Assembly: GCA_963732375.1 (NCBI GenBank)
Contig: CAVSZE010000015.1
Span: 1-64,000, forward strand
DNA: 64,000 nucleotides
Direction of reading: 5' to 3'
Source: RPQJ01 sp963732375
Lineage (GTDB): Bacteria > Pseudomonadota > Gammaproteobacteria > Steroidobacterales > Steroidobacteraceae
Part shown: positions 30,895-38,637 of the stretch, piece by piece
Layout of the letters: every line of letters begins with the position of its first letter
Position numbering within the stretch: the first letter of the stretch is position 1
The notes under the pieces: model-generated
Database searches by the model: none
Told to the model about the DNA's origin: nothing
Seen by the model: the letters and a program-made list of their open reading frames with translations, nothing else
Translations under genes and position numbers: made by a program

Positions 30895-31440
30895 TCAGGA
30901 AGCCGCATCCGACGGGTCGATCGGCCGCGCGATCACCACGCGGGCCGGGCGCAGCAGCCTGCCGTTCAGCTGGTAGCCTTTCTGCACCACCGCCAGGACG
31001 GTTCCCGCCTGCTGGTCCGCGGTTGGCTGCGTGACCATTGCCTCGTGGTATTCGGGGTTGAACGGCTGTCCCTGCGGATCGAGCACGACGATGCCGGCTT
31101 TCTCGAAGGCCTTGTTCAGCAGCCTGAGCGTGGCATCCATGCCCTCGAGCAGCGGGGCCGGATCGGCCGCGGCCCCCGCGGCTATGCCGAGCTCCAGGCT
31201 GTCGCGGACGTCGAGCAGCTCCGCCGCGAACCGCTCGATGGCGTAGCGGCTGGCCGACTCGACGTCCCGGGCCGCACGCTTGCGCAGGTTGTCGGTCTCG
31301 GCGACCGCACGCAGGTAGTTGTCCCAGTTTTCCTGGGCCCTGGCCTGGGCAGCCTCGAGTTCGGAGCCGAGGCGCCCCGCGTCGCCCTGCGCCATTGCCT
31401 GTGCCTCGTCAGGGGCAGCCGGATCGAATTCGGTCGTCAT
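30895..31440 (-). CDS. grpE: Nucleotide exchange factor GrpE
   Basis: GrpE is the dimeric exchange factor of DnaK. This 181-residue protein has an acidic N-terminus, a long helix (EAAQARAQENWDNYLRAVAE with NLRKRAARDVESA) and the C-terminal beta domain with FNPEYHEAMVT and GTVLAVVQKGYQLNGRLLRPA. The start MTTEFDPAAPDE at 31440 lies 75 bp after hrcA; a longer reading would begin in a GC-rich unrelated segment. Confidence 0.95.
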   Translation of the reverse strand: MTTEFDPAAPDEAQAMAQGDAGRLGSELEAAQARAQENWDNYLRAVAETDNLRKRAARDVESASRYAIERFAAELLDVRDSLELGIAAGAAADPAPLLEGMDATLRLLNKAFEKAGIVVLDPQGQPFNPEYHEAMVTQPTADQQAGTVLAVVQKGYQLNGRLLRPARVVIARPIDPSDAAS

Positions 31441-31515
31441 GTCACCTGCCTGAATTGCGAGCGCCGCCCGCCCGGCATGGCCGGTCGGGAGCGCCAATCT
31501 ATTCGGATATCGGGC

Positions 31516-32583
31516 CTACCGGCGCGAATTCAAGGCCGACCCGAGCAGGCGGGCCGTGACGTCCACGATCGGAATCACCCGCTCGTAGGCCATGCGGGTC
31601 GGCCCGATCACGCCGAGCACCCCGACGGTCTCGTTGTCCAGCATGTACGGGGCGGTCACCAGGCTGCAATCGTCCAGGATTCCGTAGCCGGACTCCTGGC
31701 CGATGAAGATCTGCACGCCCTCGGCACGCAGGCTCTGGTCGAGCAGGTGCAGGATGTCGCGCTTGGACGTAAATGCATCGAACAACCGGCGAAGCTTGTC
31801 CACGTTCGAGAGTTCGGCGAACTCCATCAGGTTGGTCTCACCGGCGATGACGTACTCGGAGGCCTCAGGCGTTGCCGGCCCGACCATCTGCCTGGCCAGC
31901 ATGATGGCGTCGCGCATCAGCTGGTTCAGTTGCTCGCCGGCCTGCGCCAGCTCGCCCACCAGGTCCTCACGGACCTGCCGCAGCTCCTTGCCGCCGAACT
32001 GCTGGTTCAGGAACGCGGCAGCACGGCGCAATTCATCGGCCGAGTAGTACCGCTCGAGGAGCACCACCCTGTTCTGCACGTCGCGCCCATTGACGACCAT
32101 GACCGCCAGCACACGGTTGTCGGACAGGGGCAGGAACTCGATCTGGCTCAGCGACTGGTGCGGCTGCCGCGGAATGGTCACCACGCCCGCCAGGTGGGTA
32201 ATGGAAGAAAGCACCTGCGAGGCCACCGAGACGATGCTCTTGGCGTCACGGTCCTCTTCTTCATCCAGCCGCCTTCGCAGGGCGTCGATGACTTCGGCCG
32301 CCGCCCCCGCCGATCGCTGGCGCAGCAGCGTGTCGACGAAGAAGCGATATCCCTTGTCGGTCGGCACCCGTCCGGCCGAGGTGTGCGGCGAGGAAACGAA
32401 CCCATAGTCCTCGAGGTCCGCCATGACGTTGCGGACGGTCGCAGCGCTCAGGTTGAGGCCTGAGTCGCGGGAAAGCGTACGGGATCCGACCGGCTGGCCT
32501 TCCCGGATGTAGCTTTCCACGAGCACCCGCAGCAGGTGTTGCGCCCGCTCGTTGAAAATATCGTCCCCGGTCTCCGGTGACAT
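31516..32583 (-). CDS. hrcA: Heat-inducible transcription repressor HrcA
   Basis: This 355-residue repressor normally binds the CIRCE operator and is itself folded by GroEL. An N-terminal winged helix (LLRVLVESYIREGQPVGSRT, LSAATVRNVMADLEDYGF) is followed by the dimerisation and inserted domains. It stands at the head of hrcA-grpE-dnaK-dnaJ, but I find no CIRCE sequence in front of hrcA, grpE or dnaK. Its target may be groESL elsewhere. An AGGAG lies just upstream of the ATG. Confidence 0.95.
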   Translation of the reverse strand: MSPETGDDIFNERAQHLLRVLVESYIREGQPVGSRTLSRDSGLNLSAATVRNVMADLEDYGFVSSPHTSAGRVPTDKGYRFFVDTLLRQRSAGAAAEVIDALRRRLDEEEDRDAKSIVSVASQVLSSITHLAGVVTIPRQPHQSLSQIEFLPLSDNRVLAVMVVNGRDVQNRVVLLERYYSADELRRAAAFLNQQFGGKELRQVREDLVGELAQAGEQLNQLMRDAIMLARQMVGPATPEASEYVIAGETNLMEFAELSNVDKLRRLFDAFTSKRDILHLLDQSLRAEGVQIFIGQESGYGILDDCSLVTAPYMLDNETVGVLGVIGPTRMAYERVIPIVDVTARLLGSALNSRR

Positions 32584-32606
32584 GGTCTCCTGGCGGCCGT
32601 CGGAGT

Positions 32607-32635
32607 GAAATATTTTCCGGCCCGGCCTGTGTCAA
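32607..32635 (-). promoter_or_regulatory. Probable sigma-70 promoter of hrcA
   Basis: Minus-strand TTGACA (32630-32635) and TATTTC (32607-32612) with a 17-nt spacer lie 24 nt before the hrcA start, in the divergent spacer with nadK. The -10 box is weak. Confidence 0.5.
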
Positions 32636-32740
32636 GCTAGCAACGCGCTTTTGCGCAAGTCAAGCGACTTGAATCCAGCGATTTGCAACGCCTCGTGCGC
32701 TGGCCGCATCCGCTCGGCCCGTGCTAAAAGACGCACAACC

Positions 32741-33649
32741 ATGAGCACCGCCAACGTCGTCACCCGAATAGTCGCGCTGGCGGGTCGCCCGGACGAGCCG
32801 AATGTCGGCGAAGCGATGCTTGCGCTCGCCGCCCACCTGCGATCGCGCGGCGTGCAGGTGCGGGCCGCAGCGGGGCAGCAGGCGGATTTCGGGGTTCACA
32901 AGGTCGACATCGTGCCGGAAACCGATCTCGCTCCCGGCGCGGACTTCATCGTGGCGGTCGGGGGCGACGGCACGCTGATGCACGCGGCTCGGATGGCAGC
33001 TCCGCACGGTGTCCCGGTCATGGGAGTCAATCGCGGCCGGCTCGGCTTCCTCGCCGACGTGAGCCCCGCCCAGATGATCGAATCGGTGGATGACGCGCTG
33101 GAGGGCCGCTGCGCACCCGAGACGCGCCTGCTGCTGCTGGCAACCGTGAGCGGCGACGGCACCCCGAACTCGGCAATCGCGCTGAACGACGTCGCGGTCG
33201 CCAAGCACGACACCGGCCGCATGCTGGACCTGCGGACCTGGGTCGACGGCGCCTTCGTCAACACGCACGCAGGGGACGGCTTCATCGTCTCGACCTCCAC
33301 TGGATCGACGGCATACGCGCTCTCCTGCGGCGGCCCGATCGTGCACCCTGCGCTTGCCGCCATAGTACTGGTCCCGATCTGTCCGCACACGCTCTCCGAC
33401 CGGCCGATCGTGGTGAGCGCCGACAGCGTCGTCGAGATCGAGCTTGTCGACCGGCCGGAAACACGCGCGCAGGTGGTCTGCGACGGAATGCCCATCTGCG
33501 AGCTCGAACCCGGCCTGCGGCTGCGAATCGAGCGTGCAGCCGTGAGCGCGACGCTGCTGCACCCGCCGGGGCACGATTATTTCCGGATCCTGCGCTCGAA
33601 GCTGCACTGGGGCCGCGGCGGGCGTAACGGCCCGCCTGCCGGCGACTGA
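32741..33649 (+). CDS. nadK: NAD kinase
   Basis: This 302-residue kinase phosphorylates NAD to NADP. The GGDGTLMHAAR motif (74-84) with the catalytic aspartate, the VNRGRLGFLADV segment and the glycine-rich STGSTAYALSCGGPIVHP region are all present. It is divergent from hrcA and followed by recN, the standard gammaproteobacterial order. The start at 32741 begins MSTANVVTRIVALAGRP; upstream in-frame residues are not family-like. Confidence 0.96.
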   Translation: MSTANVVTRIVALAGRPDEPNVGEAMLALAAHLRSRGVQVRAAAGQQADFGVHKVDIVPETDLAPGADFIVAVGGDGTLMHAARMAAPHGVPVMGVNRGRLGFLADVSPAQMIESVDDALEGRCAPETRLLLLATVSGDGTPNSAIALNDVAVAKHDTGRMLDLRTWVDGAFVNTHAGDGFIVSTSTGSTAYALSCGGPIVHPALAAIVLVPICPHTLSDRPIVVSADSVVEIELVDRPETRAQVVCDGMPICELEPGLRLRIERAAVSATLLHPPGHDYFRILRSKLHWGRGGRNGPPAGD

Positions 33650-33668
33650 CCCGGCGCCTGGCCCGGCA

Positions 33669-35414
33669 ATGCTAACCCACCTGCAGATCCGCGACTTCGC
33701 CATCGTCGAAGCCGTCGAACTCGAACTCGAACCGGGTTTTACCGCGCTGACGGGCGAGACAGGGGCCGGCAAGTCCATCCTGGTGGACGCGTTGCTGCTG
33801 GCGGTCGGGGGACGCGCCGACAGCTCCGCGGTGCGCCATGGGGCCGAGCGCGCGGAAATCTCGGCCGCATTCGACCTGGTCAGAAACGAAGCCGCCTGCG
33901 CCTGGCTGGACGCGCAGTCAATCGGTCACGAAGGCGAGGTGCACCTGCGCCGGCTGGTGGCGGCCGACGGCAGGAGCCGCGCGTACATCAACGGCCAGGC
34001 CGTGCCGGTGCAGTCGCTTCGCGCGCTCGGCGAGCACCTGGTCGACGTTCACGGGCAGCTCGAGTTCCAGTCACTCTCGAGGCGCGTGTACCAGCGCGAG
34101 TTGCTGGACGGCAGTGGCAGTCACGTGAAGGAGTCCGCCGCAGTGCGCGACACATTCCGCGCCTGGCGAGCGCTGGAGCAGCAGCGCGCGGCGCTCGAGG
34201 ACCGTGGACGCGACCGCGAGCATCGCCTCGAAATGCTCTCGCACTACGTGACCGAACTCGACGCACTGGACCCGAAACCGGGCGAAGCGACAGACCTTGC
34301 GGACGAGCGCCGCCGGGTGACCAGCCTCGGTCGCCTGGTCGAGGGCACAGGCCAGGTCGAGGAACTGCTGGCGACCGACGAGACCGGCGCGGCCGCCGCA
34401 CTCGCGCGTTCGCAGACCCTGCTGCGACAGCTTGCCGGCATCGACCCGGCGCTCGCCCCGGCGGCCGGCCTGGTCGAAGAAGCCGCCATTGCCTGTCGTG
34501 AAGCGCTCGCGAGCCTCAGCCAGTACACACGTTCGCTTGAAGCGGACCCCGCGCGGCAGGAGTTCGTGGAAGCGAGGCTGGCTGCGCTCGAGGCCGTAGC
34601 TCGCAAGCATCGTGTCGAGGTGGGCGAGCTGCCTGCACTGCGTGAGCAACTGTCTTCGGAGCTCGCGGGGCTCGGCGATTCCGCGCTCGATGCGGCCGAA
34701 CTCGAGCGGCGCTCAGCGGCGGCACTCGAGGCCTATGAGGCGGCGGCGCGCTCACTGTCCGGGCGGCGGCGCACCGCGGCTGCGGCACTCGACCGAAAGG
34801 TCACGCGGCTGATGCAGGACCTGGGCATGCGCGGCGGCAAATTTGAAACCCGGGTCGAGGCGGCGGCGCCGCTCGCCCGTTCCGAGCACGGTGCCGACGA
34901 CATCGAATTCCTGGTGAGCGCCAACCCGGGACAGCCGACGCGACCGCTGGCCAGGACGGCATCGGGCGGCGAACTCTCCAGGATCAGCCTTGCGCTGCAG
35001 GTCGCGACGCTCGACGCCGCGCACCTGCCCTGCCTGGTGTTCGACGAAGTGGACGCCGGTGTCGGGGGAGCAGTCGCCGAGATGGTCGGCCGCCAGCTGC
35101 GTGCGCTCGCCGCCTCCGGCCAGGTGCTCTGCGTGACCCACCTTCCACAGGTCGCCTCGCAGGCAGACCGACAGGTGCGCGTGGCAAAGCGCGCCGCCGG
35201 TGGCGTGACGCGCACGGCGCTTGAAATACTGGAGGACGAGGCGCGCGTCGAGGAGCTGGCCAGGATGCTCGGTGGCGCGAGCGTGACGGATCGCGCGCGC
35301 GAACACGCGCGGGAAATGCTCGAGTCGGGCCGGCCGCGCGCCGCGCGCAGCGCCGTCAGCGCTTCCGCGCGCGGTGCGGGCAGTTCTCGCGCACGCAGTG
35401 GCCGTGAAGCGTGA
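33669..35414 (+). CDS. recN: DNA repair protein RecN
   Basis: RecN is an SMC-like ATPase used in double-strand-break repair. The 581 residues have the N-terminal Walker A GETGAGKS (29-36), a central coiled-coil region (about 160-370) with Ala/Glu-rich heptads, and the C-terminal ABC signature ASGGELSRISLALQV with Walker B CLVFDEVDAGVGG. The last 25 or so residues (Arg/Ser/Ala-rich after ARELLxSG-like AREMLESG) extend beyond usual RecN and are encoded in DNA that overlaps the end of fur. Confidence 0.96.
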   Translation: MLTHLQIRDFAIVEAVELELEPGFTALTGETGAGKSILVDALLLAVGGRADSSAVRHGAERAEISAAFDLVRNEAACAWLDAQSIGHEGEVHLRRLVAADGRSRAYINGQAVPVQSLRALGEHLVDVHGQLEFQSLSRRVYQRELLDGSGSHVKESAAVRDTFRAWRALEQQRAALEDRGRDREHRLEMLSHYVTELDALDPKPGEATDLADERRRVTSLGRLVEGTGQVEELLATDETGAAAALARSQTLLRQLAGIDPALAPAAGLVEEAAIACREALASLSQYTRSLEADPARQEFVEARLAALEAVARKHRVEVGELPALREQLSSELAGLGDSALDAAELERRSAAALEAYEAAARSLSGRRRTAAAALDRKVTRLMQDLGMRGGKFETRVEAAAPLARSEHGADDIEFLVSANPGQPTRPLARTASGGELSRISLALQVATLDAAHLPCLVFDEVDAGVGGAVAEMVGRQLRALAASGQVLCVTHLPQVASQADRQVRVAKRAAGGVTRTALEILEDEARVEELARMLGGASVTDRAREHAREMLESGRPRAARSAVSASARGAGSSRARSGREA

Positions 35415-35787
35415 GCGCGTGGTCGCGAAGCTCGAATCCGAGGCGCTTGGATATCGAGCGCTGCCGTTCCTCGATGCTCTCGTCGGTGAACTCCTCGACC
35501 CGGCCGCAGTCAACACACACGATGTGGTCGTGATGCTCGCCTTCGTTCAGTTCGAATACCGCGGTTCCGCCCTCGAAGTGATGGCGGGTGACCAGACCCG
35601 CGCCCTCGAACTGCGTCAGGACGCGGTACACGGTTGCGAGCCCGATGTCCTCGTCGGATTCAATGAGCCGACGGTAGACGTCCTCGGCGCTCATGTGCCG
35701 CGGCTGGCTACCCGCAAGGATGTCCAGGATCTTCACGCGGGGCGTCGTGATCTTCAGGCCGGCCTGGCGCAGCTGCGAGGATTCCAT
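35356..35787 (-). CDS. fur: Ferric uptake regulator Fur
   Basis: This 143-residue metal-responsive repressor of iron uptake genes has a winged helix (VYRRLIESDEDIGLATVYRVL) and metal sites: the HHDH cluster (85-88), C91-x2-C94 and a second cysteine pair C131 and C136 (CVRENC). The start MESSQLRQAGLKIT at 35787 is normal. It is divergent from bamE, as in many gammaproteobacteria, and overlaps recN tail to tail by 59 nt. Confidence 0.97.
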   Translation of the reverse strand: MESSQLRQAGLKITTPRVKILDILAGSQPRHMSAEDVYRRLIESDEDIGLATVYRVLTQFEGAGLVTRHHFEGGTAVFELNEGEHHDHIVCVDCGRVEEFTDESIEERQRSISKRLGFELRDHALTLHGHCVRENCPHRARKR

Positions 35788-35879
35788 GGTATGTATCGAC
35801 CTCGGGCGTCCGCGCGGATGCGCGCTTCCTGTATGATCCGCGGCCATTATCGCCGGCGAAGGCCGGTAACTCCACACCG

Positions 35880-36407
35880 ATGCCACCGATCCACTTAAAT
35901 TCCTGCCTGCGTCGCACCCTCGCCCTTGCCGCCGCCGCGGCGGCGATATGGCTTTCGGGTTGCGTGTACCGTCCGACGATCCAGCAGGGCAACCTGCTGC
36001 AACTCGACGAGATCGACCAGGTCAAGGTCGGCATGACGCGCAGCCAGGTGCGTTATGTCCTCGGCACACCGATGATTTCGGACCCGTTCAAGCCGGACCG
36101 CTGGGATTACGTTTATACGCTGCAGAAGGGTCGCGACAAGCGAATCGACCGCGCTCATTTCGTCGTGCTGTTCGAGGCCGACAAGGTGGTCGAGGTCGAC
36201 AAACTGGACCTTCCAGAAGAATCTGCCGTCGCCCTGCGCGTTCGTGCGGAGCGCGACAAGAGGGTCGCAGCCGAAGCGAAGGCCGCCCAATCCTCCGGCA
36301 CGCCTGCCGAGCCCGGCAAGCCCGGATCGCCGGTAGCCGCGCCGGGGCCAGCCCCGACGCCCGACGACGCCCAGCCGCCTGCGGCCCCACCGCCTGGCGG
36401 TGGCTGA
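35880..36407 (+). CDS. bamE: Outer-membrane assembly lipoprotein BamE
   Basis: BamE is part of the BAM complex that inserts outer-membrane beta-barrels. The lipoprotein signal ends in LSGC with lipidated C28. The SmpA/OmlA fold follows (VKVGMTRSQVRYVLGTP, then DRWDYVYTLQKG). The protein is 175 residues, about 60 longer than E. coli BamE, owing to a charged stretch and then a Pro/Ala/Gly-rich tail from about residue 130. The nearest Shine-Dalgarno-like sequence is weak. Confidence 0.94.
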   Translation: MPPIHLNSCLRRTLALAAAAAAIWLSGCVYRPTIQQGNLLQLDEIDQVKVGMTRSQVRYVLGTPMISDPFKPDRWDYVYTLQKGRDKRIDRAHFVVLFEADKVVEVDKLDLPEESAVALRVRAERDKRVAAEAKAAQSSGTPAEPGKPGSPVAAPGPAPTPDDAQPPAAPPPGGG

Positions 36408-36417
36408 CGAGGCCCGC

Positions 36418-36439
36418 GCGGCTGCGCCAACCCAGCCGC
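36418..36439. terminator. Weak hairpin between convergent bamE and rnfH
   Basis: A 7-bp stem GCGGCTG/CAGCCGC with an 8-nt loop fills most of the 45-bp convergent gap. No T-run follows on either strand, so a terminator function is uncertain. Confidence 0.3.
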
Positions 36440-36452
36440 AATAGCCTGATCT

Positions 36453-36776
36453 TCAGCGGTTGCGCGCCGCCCCAGCCGGACCCATTGTCCTGCCCTGCGC
36501 GGCAAGCTTGCGCCTCGCCTCGCGCGGATCCGTCTTGAGCGCCCGGTAGATCTCGACCCGGTCACCGACCTTCAGCGGCCGGTCCGGGGGCACCGGCTGG
36601 CCGAAAATGCCGAGGTCCAGAGAGCGGCCGCAAAGTTCGGGGTGCAGTTCCCGCAGGCCCGACGCCTCGACCGCACCGAGTGCGGTCATGCCCGCGGCTA
36701 GCTCTACGCGCACCACAGCCTGTCGATCCAGCAGCGCGTAGGCGACTTCGACCGCGGGCGCCTCAGGACTCGACAT
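36453..36776 (-). CDS. rnfH: RnfH family protein (UPF0125)
   Basis: This 107-residue ubiquitin-like-fold protein is of poorly known function and in gammaproteobacteria usually follows ratA. The family core VEVAYALLDRQAVVRVEL, LDLGIFGQPVPPDRPLKVGDRVEIYRAL (two adjoining segments) and the basic DPREARRKLAAQG end are clear. The start overlaps the ratA end by 14 nt. Despite the name, no rnf electron-transport genes are nearby. Confidence 0.9.
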   Translation of the reverse strand: MSSPEAPAVEVAYALLDRQAVVRVELAAGMTALGAVEASGLRELHPELCGRSLDLGIFGQPVPPDRPLKVGDRVEIYRALKTDPREARRKLAAQGRTMGPAGAARNR

Positions 36777-37206
36777 GCTTCTGCCGGGCGCGCGCGATGA
36801 AAGCGTCGATGAGGCTGTTGCAGCTCTGCTCGAAGGACTTGCCGAACAGCATCGAAACCACCTGGCTCGCGAACTCGAAGCGCATCTCGAGTCCGATCCG
36901 CGTTCCAGCGGAGCCGATCGGCGTGAACGTCCACCGGCCCTCCAGCAGGCGAAACGGCCCGTCCACTAGGCTCATGGTCATGAATGCCGGGCGCTCGAAC
37001 GTGTTGCGCGTCGAGAAACGCTCGCGCACGCCTCCCCGCTGCATTTCCAGCGTGGCGAGCAGGTCATGGTCCGATTTCTCGTGCAGCTTCGCGCCGCCCA
37101 CCCAGGGCAGGAATTCGGGATAGCGCTCGACATCGATCACGAGGTCGAACATCTGCTCGGGGCTGAATATCACCAGCGCACTGCGCCGGACTTCGTGTAT
37201 TGCCAT
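36763..37206 (-). CDS. ratA: Ribosome association toxin RatA / polyketide-cyclase-like protein
   Basis: This 147-residue START/SRPBCC-fold protein is known as RatA in E. coli (block of 70S formation) and related to mitochondrial Coq10 quinone-binding proteins. Seen are the N-terminal RRSALVIFSPEQMFDLVIDVERYPEFLPW segment (in two parts) and a C-terminal amphipathic helix. The start MAIHEVRRSA at 37206 fits the family. It is divergent from smpB, with 71 bp between them. Confidence 0.92.
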   Translation of the reverse strand: MAIHEVRRSALVIFSPEQMFDLVIDVERYPEFLPWVGGAKLHEKSDHDLLATLEMQRGGVRERFSTRNTFERPAFMTMSLVDGPFRLLEGRWTFTPIGSAGTRIGLEMRFEFASQVVSMLFGKSFEQSCNSLIDAFIARARQKHVES

Positions 37207-37277
37207 GCTGCGATCCAGAACGCGGCGCAAGTTTATGCGGGACCGCTAGAATGTGCGACCAGCCCGGACGACTCGCC

Positions 37278-37760
37278 ATGGCAGCCCCCAGCAAGGAAAA
37301 GAGCAAGGAACACCCGCCGATCGCGCTGAACAAGCGCGCGCGCCACGAGTATTTCATCGAGGAGAATACCGAGGCGGGCATGGTGCTGCAGGGCTGGGAG
37401 GTGAAGAGCCTCAGGGCCGGCAAGGCGCAGATCACGGAGGGCTACGTGCTGGTGAAGGACGGAGAGGCCTGGTTGATCGGCGCCCACATCGCGCCGCTGA
37501 AGACAACTTCTACGCACGTCGTCGCCGACCCGACGCGCACGCGCAAGCTGCTGCTGCACCGGCGCGAGCTCGATCGCCTCATCGGTGCCGTGGAGCGCAA
37601 GGGGCACACGATCGTGCCGCTGAAGCTCTACTGGAAGCAGGGCAAGGCAAAGCTCGAGATCGGGCTCGCCAAGGGTAAGCAGGCGCACGACAAGCGCGCG
37701 ACCGAAAAAGACCGCGACTGGCAGCGGGAAAAGGCCCGGGTGCTCAGGTCGCGGCGCTGA
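37278..37760 (+). CDS. smpB: SsrA-binding protein SmpB
   Basis: SmpB brings tmRNA to stalled ribosomes. The 160-residue OB-fold protein has ALNKRARHEYFIEENTEAG, LQGWEVKSLRAGKAQITEGY and the basic C-terminal tail (DWQREKARVLRSRR) that mimics the codon-anticodon helix in the decoding centre. The gene for its RNA partner follows after 100 bp. Confidence 0.97.
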   Translation: MAAPSKEKSKEHPPIALNKRARHEYFIEENTEAGMVLQGWEVKSLRAGKAQITEGYVLVKDGEAWLIGAHIAPLKTTSTHVVADPTRTRKLLLHRRELDRLIGAVERKGHTIVPLKLYWKQGKAKLEIGLAKGKQAHDKRATEKDRDWQREKARVLRSRR

Positions 37761-37818
37761 CCTTGGCGGTGGGTTGGTGGCGAGATGCCACTTTCGCGGC
37801 TTCCTGCACCCCTTTACC

Positions 37819-37846
37819 TTGCTTTCCCGCCCCCTGCCCCTACACT
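37819..37846 (+). promoter_or_regulatory. Promoter of ssrA
   Basis: TTGCTT (37819-37824) and TACACT (37841-37846) with a 16-nt spacer lie 14 nt before the mature tmRNA 5' end, consistent with a short leader removed by RNase P. Confidence 0.5.
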
Positions 37847-37860
37847 AGTACCGTCCATCT

Positions 37861-38215
37861 GGGGGCGACCGGTTTCGACGTGGGTCGCGAAACTCCATGT
37901 GCATGCCGAGGTGCAAGGTTCCTCGTTAAACCGCTTGCAAACAACTAGTTGCCAACGAAGACAACTACGCTCTGGCGGCTTAACCCCGCCTAACCCTCGA
38001 CTGGCATGTGCTTGTGCATCCAGACCCGAGGGACGCGCTCACAAGCTCGCGGGTCCAGTGTGCTGAGGGCTGGCTCGCTAAAATGCACCTGAGCTGGTTG
38101 AACGTCTTCCCTGCCGCTCGGGTAGCGTTCGACGAGAAATAAAGAGACGGCTAAGCATGTAGTTCCTGGAATGTAGGGCTTGCGGACGCGGGTTCGATTC
38201 CCGCCGCCTCCACCA
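37861..38215 (+). ncRNA. ssrA: tmRNA (SsrA)
   Basis: A 355-nt one-piece tmRNA. Its ends form a tRNA-Ala-like acceptor stem, GGGGGCG with CGCCTCC, including the G3:U70 wobble needed for alanine charging, and CCA is encoded. The T-arm GGTTCGATTCC precedes it. The tag reading frame at 37951-37983 encodes ANEDNYALAA followed by TAA. The resume codon is GCC. It acts with SmpB to release stalled ribosomes and mark proteins for proteolysis. Confidence 0.97.
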
Positions 38216-38221
38216 TCGTTA

Positions 38222-38252
38222 AGCCCCCGGCGTCTGCGCCGGGGGCTTTTTT
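38222..38252 (+). terminator. Rho-independent terminator of ssrA
   Basis: A perfect 11-bp stem AGCCCCCGGCG/CGCCGGGGGCT with a TCTG loop is followed by six T residues, 6 nt after the tmRNA CCA end. Confidence 0.95.
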
Positions 38253-38266
38253 GTTACACCGCGACG

Positions 38267-38294
38267 AAAGCGTCCCGCCCCCCACGGACGCTTT
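38267..38294. repeat. Inverted repeat just after the ssrA terminator
   Basis: AAAGCGTCC and GGACGCTTT form a perfect 9-bp stem around a C-rich 10-nt loop. It has A or T runs at the outer ends, so it might act as a second, bidirectional terminator. No attachment-site copy of the ssrA 3' end was recognised next to it. Confidence 0.4.
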
Positions 38295-38373
38295 ATCGCT
38301 TAGAACCGAGGGCAATAGTCCCGCCCAGCGCGTACATTATGGGCCCTGGCACTTCTGTCCTGATGTTCCGCAC

Positions 38374-38637
38374 ATGATTACGGCATCACAACTGCGCGCA
38401 GCTAGAGCGCTGCTCGGCATCGACCAGCGAACGCTTGCGGACCGCGCCCGGCTCTCGCTGCCCACGATCCAGCGCATGGAGGCCAGCGACGGCGTCATTC
38501 GCGGCAACGTCGACTCGCTGACCAAGGTCGTCCAGGCGCTGGAAAACATGGGTCTCGAGCTGATTGGCGACGGAGCCGCGAGCGCGGGTGGCGGTCGGGG
38601 CGTACGACTGCGCGAGCGAACGCCCCGCGTCTCCTAG
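38374..38637 (+). CDS. Small XRE-family transcriptional regulator
   Basis: This 87-residue DNA-binding protein is essentially one Cro/CI-type helix-turn-helix (LRAARALLGIDQRTLADRARL, LPTIQRMEASDGVIRGN) with a short tail. The start MITASQLRAARALLG at 38374 is typical of this small, widespread family. The targets are unknown. Its stop codon overlaps the stop of the convergent HyfI-like gene, so it may regulate that operon, but proximity is the only evidence. Confidence 0.85.
   Translation: MITASQLRAARALLGIDQRTLADRARLSLPTIQRMEASDGVIRGNVDSLTKVVQALENMGLELIGDGAASAGGGRGVRLRERTPRVS

Noticed and set aside
32584..32740. A CIRCE operator for HrcA
   Set aside because: Only one half-like sequence near GTGCTAA (32722-32728) is present; the second half and the 9-nt spacing are missing.
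35788..35879. A Fur box for autoregulation between fur and bamE
   Set aside because: GATAATG and ATCAT fragments occur around 35835-35855, but the 19-bp consensus has too many mismatches to call by eye.
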